Of a DNA stretch of 28,479 nt, positions 1-9,416 are shown one piece after another. Numbering within the stretch: the first letter of the stretch is position 1; every line of letters starts with the position of its first letter. Origin of the DNA: Tetmemena sp. SeJ-2015 (lineage: Eukaryota; Ciliophora; Spirotrichea; Sporadotrichida; Oxytrichidae); contig JAJKFJ010023935.1 of the NCBI GenBank assembly GCA_027382625.1, positions 1-28,479 on the forward strand. Reading direction: 5' to 3'. Under the pieces are notes generated by a model, which was given only the letters and a program-made list of their open reading frames with translations, did no database searches and was not told the DNA's origin. The position numbers and the translations under genes are program-made.

Positions 1-2050
1 AAAGCTTAGCCTAAATTCTTTTATCTTCCTCTCTTCGTAATTCTATTTCCTTGATAGCTTTGGTCCACACATTTTATTTAAACTCTTTTTCTTTTTAAGC
101 ATCAAAAGCAGGCTTCTATGCTTAAGGATTTCCCCATTAGTTTAACCTATTTTAATTTATATTGGAATCGAACCAAGAATTTTATTAAAGCTAGAGATTC
201 TGAGCTACAGTTTACTATTATTACGGCTTCTCATTTTTATCTATATTTATTTTTGACTTGCTATTTGTGGCAGACTATTGAGTGGTGTTTCCTTGATATT
301 CGTACCAAGTATTAGAGCTTGCTTCACTAGATCGCAGTAAATTACTATCAGCTTGGAATTAGCTTGTTCTATTTTATTAATAATATTATTATTTTTCTGT
401 TTGCTTATTTTAAATCGGCTGATTTTAAATATTCTATTTTGGCTGGTCATTTTCAAATCTTTTATAAGGCTTAGGGTCAATTTGATAATTAGGCTTTTGA
501 ATTTCTCCGAATCTTCTTTTAGTTTAAATTGGGTTGCTATTTGAATTTTGAATTTCTGGAGGACTTAATATTTTGGGCATACTGTTAATAATATTATGTA
601 GAGATGATTGATTGCTTTTTTGTTCTGGAATACTTCCACTATATCTCTTTTCTTCTTTTGGAATGAAAGACTTCTGAATATCTGAGGCTTCCACTTTTTT
701 CTCTTATTTATCATTTATTATTGGAGAATTTTTACCCCACTATTTAGTCTTTGCCTGAGAATTAACTAGCCATTCATAATAGCTCTAGCTTCTTCTACGC
801 TTATTTATTTTCTCATTCTATTAGGAGTTATTCTGGCTATCTTTGTTCTGGGACAAATTTTCCCCGCTATTTTCTCTTTAGAGCTCTTTGTTCTCATTTA
901 AAATACTTTAGAACAATAACTCATTTTGCTCTCTTAATTTCTAAGCTTCTTATTTTTGCTTTTCATTTTCAGTTTCTTGATTTTAAACTTGCGTCTAATT
1001 TAGTTACTGCTGCTATTGCTACTGTTGCTATTGAATATTGTGTGATAGCTGTTAATCAAGTTGCTGTTGCTAATGCTATTGAGAATTAGATTAAATGTTA
1101 AGGACTCCTTAATCTTGAGAAGCTTTTTAATTTTTTTAAGATAGTTTTTCCTCATGCTTTGAGTCTCTCTTTCTGATATGCTATTCATTTTCTGCTTCTT
1201 ATAGAGGGCTGAATTTAGGTGATTAATACTGCGAAGTAGCTGCTTAATCTTTTTATTCTTAAGTAGGAATTTTATTTTAAGTTGATTCTCTATTCTTTTG
1301 CAATTCTTTGACACTTTTATTACTGCAACCACTCAACTGAGAGGATTACTATCTCTCCTCTTGAATTCTTTCAGTTTTAGCTTCATCTTTCTTTGGAGAA
1401 TTCTTATTACAGCCCTGCTAATTGGTAGTAGTTCTCTGAGGGCTGAATCCTCTATATGGTCGATCTTCACGTGCTCCAGAGCTGTATTCGTAAAGTCTGC
1501 TATGGTGATAGTTGGTATTATAGTCACTTCTCTCCAGTGGTTTGTAAGGGGAGTCTCCCTAACTCAGCTGCACATTATTTTTGAAGCCCTTCCTCGAGCT
1601 ATTATTATTGCGATCTTCATAAGTTGTTTTTCTTTAATCTTTTTCATAATCCTGGCTGAACTTATTTGCAAATCCTTCCTCTCTCTTACCGAATTGAAAG
1701 TTACTCTTATTAGAGGAGTATTTATTATTTGACCAGTTCTTTTTCTATTGAATTGCAGATGGAGCTTTTTTTATTTTCCAGTCCCATGAGTCGTCACTTT
1801 TATTAGTTTATGTTGTGGGTTGTGACTGATTATTTTAAAATGTCTAGTTATTATTAATGGTGGTTATTGAAGTTTAGTTAGTTTTAGTGTCTGCATTTTA
1901 AGAATTTGTTTAGTTTGTATTTCCAAAAGATTAATCAAATCTTTTGGCTAAGTCATTATCCCTCTGCTAGTTGAGGCCTCTAGATCTCTCGTATTCCTAG
2001 TAACTCATTCTATTCTTTTTTCCTCTGTTGTTGTTGTCTGCAGAAAACAT
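1..2050 (-). CDS. Gln/Asn-rich hypothetical protein, 3' end outside window
   Basis: With TAA/TAG read as Gln, the minus strand has one uninterrupted frame from ATG at 2050-2048 to the window edge, about 683 codons with no TGA. I do not recognise the family. The product starts MFSADNNNRGKK and is strongly hydrophilic, rich in Gln, Asn, Ser and Lys. It has a polyglutamine-rich patch (around 1010-1085), a short Lys/Glu/Gln stretch that could form a coiled coil (around 860-960), and a charged segment (KEIELRREEDKR) next to the edge. No membrane segment or catalytic motif is visible. The frame carries no intron or IES, so this 2-kb stretch would be a single MDS, in contrast to most genes here. The start was chosen because the sequence upstream becomes AT-rich and loses coding character. 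The C-terminus is missing. A standard-code reading would break it into several false short ORFs. Confidence 0.75.
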
Positions 2051-2783
2051 ATTTTTAAAATGTTTAAAATAATTAATTATAAATTTAAGATTCGTGAGCA
2101 ATACTTATACAAATATTTTTACATTTTGAATATTCGCAAATATAATAAATACACCAATCTCTAAAACAAAAATAAAATTTATTCTGCCAATTACTTAAAA
2201 TGAAAAAATATTATTTTTTTCGGCAACAATATAATTTTACTTCAATTCCCATAGAGCAAGTAAACCTTTGAATATGAGTTAGAGTTAATAATTGTAAGGG
2301 ATTATGTTGGGAGGGTTTAAATATCTATAGTGAAGCTCCTTAAAATCTCAGAAGGATTACTTTTTAAACCAAAACAACTCTTTTTAAACTTAACCCTGAA
2401 TGTGGCATTATTGCTCGTAAGAGCCAATGGAGCTTTTACGAATAAGCATGAAGATATAATTTGTAATAAGATTTCGTTGTTTTATCGATAATTATTAAAT
2501 AGCGAATCACCAATAATAGAAGAATAAGCATCTTTCTGTCTTATCAACTGCTTTATTAAATTAAGAAAATTGTTGACAATCATTTTCATATATTAAACTT
2601 CAGTATTCGTTTTTTTGGATTTTTGAATTAGATTTATCTTAAAATTATTTATAACTTTAATCAAAATTATTTCTTCAAATTTCTTTGATAAAAATACAAG
2701 AGACTTTGAGAAAATAAATTTAAAAAAATGAATGATAATTATTTCAAGTTTGATCAAATATAAAATATGCCTATAAAAACTAA
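2051..2783. other. AT-rich non-genic stretch
   Basis: About 730 bases of very AT-rich sequence between the start of the Q/N-rich gene and the end of the small acidic gene, both on the minus strand. I see no long ciliate-code frame with coding character, no tRNA and no telomeric repeat. It probably combines 5' flank, 3' flank and germline-limited spacer. Confidence 0.5.
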
Positions 2784-3339
2784 TCACAACTATTCATTTT
2801 CAAGTATTGATAATACGTCATCCTCCTCCTCTTCACTCTTTTTAGTGAGAGAAATTAAAGTTTATGATTTAGCCTATCATAAAACTTAATTATTTAAGGG
2901 AATCAGAGATAGTAGACGTCACATTTCCAATGGTGCATACTTCAGGGCTATCTTATTTAAATTGTCAAATATCATGAAATTATCTTACTTCAGTTCTAAT
3001 AAAAATGGGGGTTCCCTTCTCTTTTGACTTCTCACTTTTTTAAAATATCAATCGACCATATTGTTCACCGTCTGAACTGTCGAAACTATTGTTCGACTAC
3101 TAATTTTAGCATTCATCGACATCATAGTCGCTTTGATCATCTTCATCCTCTAAAAATGCTTCGAAATTTTCGAAAATTGTGAAGAAGAAAGCATCCGAGA
3201 AATCATCAATCTCCGAATATTTTTAAGAGATGACATCTTTCACAATATCTTGAGGGAAGAAGTCTAATTTAGATGTGGCAATTTTTTCTATCTTTTCAGT
3301 GATCAAGGGTCTAAGATGTTCGACACTATCCTCATGCAT
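2784..3339 (-). CDS. Small acidic hypothetical protein with one IES
   Basis: From ATG at 3339-3337 the frame runs through an acidic region (FLEDEDDQSDYDVDE) to about 3032. It then runs into a stretch ending at an out-of-place TGA (about 2967). The 5-bp repeat AGTGA occurs at 3036-3032 and 2837-2833 on the gene strand. Removing the 199-nt interval between them joins ...FQKSE to EEEDDVLSILENEQL and a TGA at 2786-2784, giving 119 codons in frame. The acidic tail continues smoothly across the join, which supports it. I do not recognise the family; no membrane segment or motif is seen. Upstream MDSs elsewhere cannot be excluded. Confidence 0.6.
2833..3036 (-). other. IES, pointer AGTGA, 199 nt removed
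   Basis: The two AGTGA copies (gene strand) lie at 3036-3032 and 2837-2833. Excision joins the two halves of the acidic gene in frame and removes an internal TGA. This is the longest IES proposed in the window. Confidence 0.6.
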
Positions 3340-4138
3340 GTGTTTTTATTTGCATATCTAAATAGGAGGTAATTAGATCCCGGGGTATATTATTAAAGAA
3401 TATTCCTTAATTATTTTTTTAAACTTAATATAATAAAGATGGGTATTTATGGAGACTTATAAGAAAATAAAAGCTATAAATTTAAAAGGTTAATAAGTTT
3501 AATTATCCTATTATTAAAAGATATTTTAATTCTATCTTTGCTTCATTCAAAGAATAAGTTGGTTCATTGATTCTTTTAGTAAGTACAATAGTATTTAAAT
3601 AATATCTTAACAAAAAGTTTTAAAAATTCTTTAAAGAGAAATTATATAAGCTCAAGTTAATTATATAAACTGATTTTTGTTTCAATTTCTAATTATTGAA
3701 TTTACGAATCTCTTTAATATAGCTGAAACTCAAATATAAATAAAAATTAAATTAAAATAGTAAATGGAAAGATGTAAATTGATAGCCGTTTAGTTTCGAG
3801 CTGCCAAACTCGATATGGTGCTTGCTCTCAAGCTATTTAAACTATAAGATGATTTTGTTTTACCATCATTATGTTACGGGATGTCTTTGAAGAGCTATTT
3901 ATGTGTTTGACTCTGAACTAAGAAATAAGCTAAGATAGAAAACTTATGATCAAGGTAACTCTTTCCACAGACCTTCTACAAACCAGATGAGAGTTGTTTA
4001 GGATTTAATAATCAATCCAATGGTAATAATTTTAACCCATAAACTCAAGATTGCCAATAATTTTTTATTTTGAATTAATTTTGAATTTAATTCTCTTTTT
4101 TATTAAATTGTTAGTTTTATTAATCCAACTTTCAAAAT
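3340..4138. other. AT-rich stretch with an unresolved coding-like patch
   Basis: Mostly AT-rich spacer. Around 3764-4040 there is a less AT-rich patch. One plus-strand frame from ATG at 3764 stays open to about 3920, and another frame around 3915-4060 (FDSELRNKLRQK, then TFYKPDESCLGFNNQSNG) contains a possible 16-nt GT-AG intron near 3956. The frames could not be joined with a convincing pointer, so no gene is called. It may be a stray MDS of a scrambled gene. Confidence 0.35.
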
Positions 4139-4203
4139 ATGAAGCACAGCCAAGCAATTTAAGGTAAGTTCATTGAATTTGATATTTTAATCATAGTATG
4201 AAG
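4138..4203 (+). other. Possible IES, pointer TATGAAG, or competing intron
   Basis: TATGAAG occurs at 4138-4144 and 4197-4203. A 59-nt deletion gives a frame into the following coding region but uses no nearby ATG. A 40-nt GT-AG intron ending at 4203 fits an ATG start equally well. The 7-bp repeat is what keeps the IES option open. Confidence 0.3.
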
Positions 4204-4680
4204 AGAAGAATGGGAAAACTTACCTCATGAATCGACCATACGATTTATTAAAGTATTCCCTCAGAAATTCTCTCATCAATGAGTTAGCTGGTGCTAATAT
4301 TGAATATATCATTATATCTGATATTACAATATTTTTGGAAACTGACATTCCCAAGACATATCACCACGATATTTTGCTGCATTTTCTTTCCATTTTTACT
4401 TCCCCGAAGCAAGCTCAGCGAATGTGTAAACTCTTTTTGGGTGAGTATTCATCAGTTTTTATGAATTTTGGAGGCAAAGCGTAGATTATTTTGTATAAAA
4501 AACCTTTAAATGGAAGCTATTTATTTTCGCACAGATTCAAACAAGGTCTGGAAATAAAAGAGTCTTTAACTCTGTTACTTATTTAATTCTGTAATTTTAA
4601 TGTTCCTTCACGCTTACGTACCACTTTTCAGTTCTTAAATTCTATGATGATTAAAGTAGTAAATTATTTAAAATATTGTT
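4139..4680 (+). CDS. Hypothetical protein, one IES, 3' boundary unresolved
   Basis: A frame from ATG at 4139 (MKHSQAIQ) continues, after removal of a 40-nt GT-AG interval (4164-4203), into EKNGKTYLMNRPYDLLKYSL and a well-composed segment up to FMNFGGKAQI. Around 4483-4537 the frame changes. The repeat AGATT with a 50-nt deletion joins it to QTRSGNKRVFNSVTYLIL. I do not recognise the family. No TGA closes this frame before the next gene's ATG at 4697, and it is in phase with that gene. The two may therefore be one gene with a further intron or IES around 4590-4690, or the stop may lie in another MDS. An alternative to the intron is an IES with pointer TATGAAG at 4138/4197. Confidence 0.45.
4483..4537 (+). 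other. IES, pointer AGATT, 50 nt removed
   Basis: AGATT lies at 4483-4487 and 4533-4537. Removal joins GGKAQ to IQTRSGNKR in frame; without removal the frame passes into AT-rich, low-quality coding sequence. Confidence 0.55.
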
Positions 4681-4696
4681 AGCAACCGTGATAAGT

Positions 4697-6213
4697 ATGG
4701 CTTCTCCTCATGGCTACGACGGCCAAGACCTCAGTATGAATGATTCTCAAAACTACTCAATGAACTCCACTCGCACTATCCACGACAAAAAAGTGATGTA
4801 TATATATCTCAGTGCATGTTTTAATGATGAAGATACTATACTTGGAAAATGAAAATAAAAATCTGCTGGGGACTATAGAGGACCTGCAGACCACTCTTAA
4901 AATAAACAAGGGTATCATCAAAAACTTATTGGACTCTAAGAGGGGACTAAACCACATGATTGAGTACACGTTTAATCAATTAAACCACGAGAACGAATTA
5001 CTGGAAAATAAGTTGAATCGGACTATTGAGGAGAGAGACTCTCTTCACGCTAGAATGCTGATATTGCAATAGATAGTAGAGGACACTAAGGATAAGGAAG
5101 ATGATGTTGCTGAAATGTTCAAAGATGAAATTGAAGAGTTGAAGGAGAATCTTGAACGGAAGGAGTACCTACTGCAAGTCAATGAGCAGCGATATGGAGA
5201 GTATGAGAAAATGCTAATTGAAATTGCAGAGTAGGATTAGATGGTCAGAGCTCGCCTTGCAGAGCTAAACTTGTTCCCTAAAGAGCGAAAAATCTCAAAT
5301 GTTATACTGGAGAACACAAACTTTAAGCAATCCATTGACGTGCTCAAATAGGAAAATGATAAACTGAGAGAGCAACTAGAGCAAGTTATCTCCCAAGGTG
5401 GAGCTAACTATCAGCAAGAGGAGCTTAGCATTTTCCAAGCCAAGCCATCTGGAGCACCAAGAGGGGTAGACCTAAGTAAGCTGCATAAAGAGCAACATGG
5501 AGATTAGAGGGAGATCATAAGAAAGCTAGAGCAAAATTTACCCTTATAATTTGTAGACTATTTAAAATGTTCAGTACTTAAATGACAAACTGGCGAAAAC
5601 ACGGTAGGAATTGAAGAATTCTAAAAAAGAAAACTAGCATCTCAAGGACTCAAATGAAAACCACATTTTCATAAACGAAAAGCTCAACTAAGCTTTGAAG
5701 AAGTCGGCTTCCAGAATCGAAGACTTAGAGAAGAAGTTGTAAGCAGTTGGAGGAGAATCTGGTGAAAATGAGACTACTATATCAAGCAAGAAGAATGGAG
5801 CGACAACTGAGAAGTAATAGAATAACGCAGTATTAGACACCAGTGAAAATACAGAATAAGACAATACAAACAGATGATTTTTTAACTGTATTTAAAAACA
5901 GCATAGAAATGGTGAAGAGCAAACCTAAGCCAAAATATTAGGAGTAACCACCCCCAGTGGTCAACTCAGCTCCTTTAATTGGAAACAGTGGGATATAAAA
6001 CTAGCAATAGAATTATGAGTCTTCCTTTGGAGATGTCAGCAGTATAATGATAAGACCAGACCAGCTATACAACGACTTCAATTTATACAAAGCATCATAT
6101 TGGATATATAAAATTTGGTAGAGGATGAGTAAGACGCAGCAAGTGCTTTGCCTGGAATAATTAAAGTGGGTGATTAAAGCGAAGACGCAAACCTCAATAG
6201 AAGCAAGAAGTGA
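4697..6213 (+). CDS. Coiled-coil protein interrupted by several IESs
   Basis: It starts at ATG 4697 (MASPHGYDGQDLS) and ends at TGA 6211-6213. Four frame breaks occur, and each is repaired by removing an interval between short repeats: AGTG (4792/4811), CTTA (5543/5577), AAACAG (5868/5896) and TATA (6066/6107). This leaves 465 codons. The product is a long Glu/Lys/Leu-rich coiled coil (about residues 30-290) with a Ser/Pro/Gln-rich section and the C-terminus ANLNRSKK. I do not recognise the family; a structural or cytoskeletal role would be only a guess. The AAACAG junction is the best supported. For the first break a 40-nt GT-AG interval is possible instead, and for the second a 22-nt GT-AG intron (5553-5574). 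Confidence 0.7.
4792..4814 (+). other. Possible IES, pointer AGTG, 19 nt removed
   Basis: AGTG at 4792-4795 and 4811-4814 restores the frame between TIHDKK and ILYLENEN. A 40-nt GT-AG interval starting at 4793 would also do so, so the class of the insert is undecided. Confidence 0.35.
5543..5580 (+). other. Possible IES, pointer CTTA, 34 nt removed
   Basis: CTTA at 5543-5546 and 5577-5580 joins EQNLP to LNDKLAKTRQ. A 22-nt GT-AG intron inside the same interval also restores the frame and keeps four extra residues. Confidence 0.4.
5868..5901 (+). other. IES, pointer AAACAG, 28 nt removed
   Basis: AAACAG occurs at 5868-5873 and 5896-5901. The 28-nt T-rich insert carries an in-frame TGA immediately after the first copy. 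Removal joins EQDNTN to SIEMVKSKPKP in frame. Confidence 0.75.
6066..6110 (+). other. Possible IES, pointer TATA, 41 nt removed
   Basis: A frame change is needed between MIRPDQL and NLVEDEQDAASAL. TATA at 6066-6069 and 6107-6110 gives the right phase. The pointer is short and AT-only, so the exact boundary is uncertain. Confidence 0.4.
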
Positions 6214-6497
6214 AAAAAGAGTTGGGTTATTTAGTCTACTTGTTATTGCTCGATGGCTTGATTATAGATTGTGAATTATACTCTACTTGAAGAATTTAGA
6301 ATGCTTAAACTAGATTATTTTAAATTAAGCTACCTATAGACATTGAGGTGCTTATATTTTTATTTTATAAATGAAGTACCTATAGAATGAGTCTCTTACT
6401 ATAAATGTTCTTTGAGTTTTTCGTTTTATTCTGAATTGCTTTATACTTCCTCTGTTAATGATATTTATTGAGGCACCAAGTTTTGAACTATGATGAT

Positions 6498-6695
6498 TCA
6501 CTGAATAAGCGACTTCTCTTAAATGTCGAAGTAGAGCGATAGGAAGAGGCATGCTGCTATACAGAAGGAAACCAGCGCCAAGAAGAGCAGTTGATTGAAG
6601 AGTCTCTTCTTCTCTACCTCCACTGCGAACTTGTAAGATTTCTTTGTTAGCTTGTTGCCCTCACCAGTCATCAAAGCTCGTCTAATTTCCTCCAT
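6498..6695 (-). CDS. Small single-pass membrane protein, 65 aa
   Basis: ATG at 6695-6693 to TGA at 6500-6498, uninterrupted. A charged N-terminal half (MEEIRRALMTGEGNKLTKK and on to VEVEKKRLF) is followed by one hydrophobic segment of about 20 residues (LLFLALVSFCIAACLFLSLY, roughly residues 37-56) and a short tail. That pattern suggests a single-pass or tail-anchored membrane protein. No family is recognised. It is very short, so a chance frame or one MDS of a longer gene remains possible. The balanced codon use and clear hydrophobic block argue for a real gene. Confidence 0.5.
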
Positions 6696-6907
6696 TCATA
6701 TAGATTAACTTCAAATATAAGACATTTAAAAGGGAATTTTAGATTGTTATTGCTAAGATAAATTAGCAATTAGTAAATAAGTAAAATACTTTTGTTAAGA
6801 GTAATGTTCTGCGGATAAATAATCTTTTTATTATATTTACAGTCGAATATTTAAACTTGCAGCTAGGAATATGTCAAATTTAATTAGAAGATAAAATAAT
6901 ACTATAG

Positions 6908-7912
6908 TCAGAACTTAGCACCCGCTGCCTTCCTCTTCTTCAAATTTGGATTTACAAGACTGCCTTAGGGTTTCCTCTTCTTTTGGTCCTACTAATTTAA
7001 TCCAATTTGAGAATATGATTGTAGGTGGCCTTGGCTTATATGTCTATCTTTGCTCAGCTTTTACAGTTCCTCATCCAGCTATTTTTACTGCAACTGAGAT
7101 ATATTTCCTTGACTCGCTTAGAGGAAACTCATTTAAGAATTTGCAGAGCTCTAAGTAGATTGAAGCCTTTGTACGAGAATCTGGTTGATTTACTTTTGAT
7201 TCATAAAGAGGGAAGTAATTTGGAACATTACTTGCCTTATCAGTTCATGGCGGCTTCTACCCTTCACTTCAAAATCACTCAAATCAAAGGAACCTGTTAT
7301 CCTCGCTCCAATTGATAAAGGGTAATGCACTTGCAGAATTAGTTTGCTCTATTTGAAAGGATTCTTCCCAAATCTCCCTTTTCTTTAGTGAGGATTTTCA
7401 ATCTCATCTTCATACTCCTCATCTAAATCCCTATTATCAACTTAATGCTCTTCTTCAAGTTTCAGATTAAAGTTCTTTAGTTCAAAAGCCTGCTTGAGGA
7501 GAGTGAAAAATGAGAGCCAAGATCCTTCAATGCCAGTTCTTTGCCTATGGTTGTCCATAAAATCCAGAGTTAAATTAACCATATAGAGTTTTTCAAACCC
7601 ATTTGTCACAATTAGAACCATTAGATTTGGGTCTCTATTTATATAGTCCTAATCTTCAATCTTTAGTGAACTCATCTTGCACATGTAAAAGATGTACTTT
7701 TCTAGCTACTCTTCAACTCCAACTTAAGAATTCGAACTATTTTGATTTGACATATAGCACTCTTGAACTGTCTAATTTAGAGTTTCAAATGCTGCTTCAT
7801 TAAATTCCGCCAACTATTTAGTAAATTCCTTATTTACTTTATTTTCCTCTTTCTTCTAATGATGAGGTTGAGACTTATGATTGTGAGAAGAGTTCTATGC
7901 CTTTTACTACAT
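6908..7912 (-). CDS. Hypothetical protein, 334 aa, basic C-terminus
   Basis: A single ciliate-code frame runs from ATG 7912-7910 to TGA 6910-6908 (335 codons) with many in-frame TAA/TAG and no break. The N-terminal 70 residues are Gln/Asn/His-rich. A compact, conserved-looking middle follows (YINRDPNLMVLIVTNGFEKL, then VNLTLDFMDNHRQRTGIEGS). After that come an acidic patch (DLDEEYEDEIE) and a basic Gln-rich tail ending KKRKAAGAKF, which could be a nuclear localisation signal. I do not recognise the family. A later ATG, before SSLKIEDQDYINRD, is a possible alternative start. The frame needs no IES or intron. The neighbouring small gene ends only 43 bases upstream on the same strand. Confidence 0.7.
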
Positions 7913-7955
7913 TATTTGTACAAGAGGATTATGATGTTAGGGTACTTCTGAGTGA

Positions 7956-8222
7956 TCAAACTTCGAGCTTATAAAATACAAATATTCAAAGCTTATAGAT
8001 TAATTTGACTGAGCTTTGACCACTTTACCTATTCTTGTACTTATCGTACTTAATCCCTGAGGAAGTATTCTTTGATTGTTTAAATTAAGAGACTTCTTTT
8101 TCTTCCTCAAAATCGCTTTCATCATCATTAGGAGTATCATTAAGTTTCTACTTCTTCGCTTAGTGAGCAGGTTAATTTCTTGCTTGTGAAATGGACTTCT
8201 GTCTTGCTAATCGAGAATTCAT
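7956..8222 (-). CDS. Small hydrophilic hypothetical protein
   Basis: ATG 8222-8220 begins MNSRLARQKSISQARNQ. The product has a basic N-terminus, an acidic centre (NDDESDFEEEKE) and a Lys/Ser/Tyr tail. An 8-bp repeat, TATAAGCT, sits right at the end of the frame. With the 24-nt interval removed the protein ends IYKLEV and TGA at 7958-7956 (81 codons); without removal it ends IYKL and TGA. The two endings differ by two residues, so the coding call is more secure than the IES call. No family is recognised. Confidence 0.5.
7966..7997 (-). other. Possible IES, pointer TATAAGCT, 24 nt
   Basis: Gene-strand copies lie at 7997-7990 and 7973-7966. The 8-bp repeat is long for chance, but the reading frame does not require excision. 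Confidence 0.45.
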
Positions 8223-8278
8223 GGTTCAAATTATATTTAAATTCCTTAATTATAACGATATTTTATCCATTTTAAGTT

Positions 8279-8291
8279 AAGCAAGACCTAG
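8279..8291 (+). repeat. Scrambled-gene pointer AAGCAAGACCTAG, copy 1
   Basis: A 13-bp sequence, identical to the reverse complement of 22047-22059, at the 5' edge of the EF-Ts 3' half. The flanking bases differ, and sequence to the left is AT-rich spacer. It marks where the two EF-Ts halves overlap by one pointer. Confidence 0.92.
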
Positions 8292-8821
8292 GAGAACTGC
8301 AGACTGGCTAGAGTTTACTAGAGGGCATGGAATCCTGATAATGGAGAGATACTCCACGGATATGTCCACAATCCAGACACTGTCAACAAGGTAGTCATTG
8401 GAAAGCTAGCCACTTCTATTGTAAGAATCCTATCATTTTAATAAAGAGGTATAGTTGATGAGAACCGAAGATAAGAAGAACAATTAAGAGCTAGATTACC
8501 TCACTCAACAGCTTGCATTTATAAAGTTAAAGTTGAGATTAATATGAGAGAAGATTAAAAATTTAATTGCATGTGGCAGCTATGAAGCCAGTATACCTCA
8601 ACAAGAAGGAAGTACCTCAGGCTGCCAAAGATGAGGCTTTAGCTAAAGGCCCAGGAGATAAATCTCTCTGGGCTCTCTACAATAGAGAAGTGCTAATGGA
8701 GCAAGAACTCGCAACCTCAGAGGATCCCTTGAAGGTTAAGCAGTTGTTAAGAAACAGAGAGGCAGAGCTTGGACTCCCACTTAGAATTTAGGAATGGGCA
8801 TTCTTTAACATTGGTGCATGA
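8279..8821 (+). CDS. Elongation factor Ts, 3' half of a scrambled gene
   Basis: This segment encodes the C-terminal part of a mitochondrial-type EF-Ts, the nucleotide exchange factor for EF-Tu. It has no start codon of its own. It opens at a 13-bp repeat (8279-8291) identical to the one ending the N-terminal half at 22059-22047 on the minus strand. The frame reads ...SKTQENCRLARV, then WNPDNGEILHGYVHNPDTVN. A 34-nt GT-AG intron (8421-8454) follows, then LMRTEDKKNNQELDYLTQQL, then an IES (8517-8568), then the family-typical HVAAMKPVYLNKKEVP and YNREVLMEQELA blocks, with TGA at 8819-8821. Joined with the other half, after removal of introns and IESs, the frame is 339 codons exactly. Family identity is sure. 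The germline split is an inference from the shared pointer and exact protein continuity. Confidence 0.93.
8517..8568 (+). other. IES in EF-Ts, pointer ATT, 49 nt removed
   Basis: The copies at 8517-8519 and 8566-8568 flank an AT-rich insert with an in-frame TGA. Excision gives QQLALHVAAMKPVY, matching the EF-Ts C-terminal signature. A longer TTGCAT repeat overlaps the same site but would put the following HVAAM block out of frame, so the ATT junction is preferred. Confidence 0.8.
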
Positions 8822-8942
8822 ATAGCGGTTTGATAGTGATTCGATTGAAACTAGGAATTATGTTAGGTGATTTATTGCTAATGCAGCACTTTATTAAATT
8901 CTTAATTAAAATCTTCTTCAGCCACAATTACAAAAAATTATC

Positions 8943-9170
8943 ATGCTTAAATTTACTTCCAACATTTTATCAAAGCACACTTTAAGTAGATCACTTCAAT
9001 CCTAGAGTTTTAAGACTTTATTTGAGAAAAGATTGAATCTAGTGCTAGAAATGGCTATGATTAACAGAAGCAGATTCTTATTTTCTACCTTAAGGAAAGA
9101 CACTGTATAATGCTGCAATAGCAATACACTTTTGAAAGCTGCCTCTGAAAGTTAACCCAAAGAATCTGAA
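8943..9170 (+). CDS. N-terminal fragment of an unrecognised, possibly mitochondrial protein
   Basis: ATG at 8943 opens a TGA-free frame (MLKFTSNILSKHTLSRSLQS...) rich in Arg, Lys, Ser and Leu with few acids near the start, which looks like a mitochondrial presequence. At 9171 there is a good 5' splice site (GTAAGT). A possible following exon at about 9330 (SSEQLNRALQQQSNMVESL) is in phase after an AG at 9329. It then runs into the 5' flank of CysRS, where the repeat AATCAAAT occurs twice. The 11-bp repeat at 9143-9153 recurs at 9576-9586, inside the first CysRS intron. The structure is unresolved: it may be an MDS of another scrambled gene. No family is recognised. Confidence 0.4.
9143..9153 (+). 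repeat. 11-bp direct repeat CTCTGAAAGTT, copy 1
   Basis: Identical to 9576-9586, 433 bases away. Simple excision between the copies puts a TGA directly after the joined frame, so it is not an ordinary IES of the upstream fragment. It may be a pointer of a scrambled or nested gene. Confidence 0.6.
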
Positions 9171-9416
9171 GTAAGTTTGATTCTGGGTCGATTAAATGAG
9201 AGAAATAGACTGATTGGCTAATAAAATTATTAAGCATACATAGTATTCCACTTTATTAAATATATTATTGCTAAAATATAATCAACAATTGATAGTCTAG
9301 AAAATTTTAATCCGATGATAATTTAAATAGAGCAGTGAATAGCTGAACAGAGCATTACAGCAGCAATCAAATATGGTAGAATCACTAATCAAATGTATCT
9401 ATTTATATTTGATTTA

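Noticed and set aside
8513..8572. TTGCAT as the EF-Ts pointer instead of ATT
   Set aside because: The 54-nt deletion leaves the HVAAMKPVY block out of frame; only the 49-nt ATT deletion gives the EF-Ts C-terminal motif.
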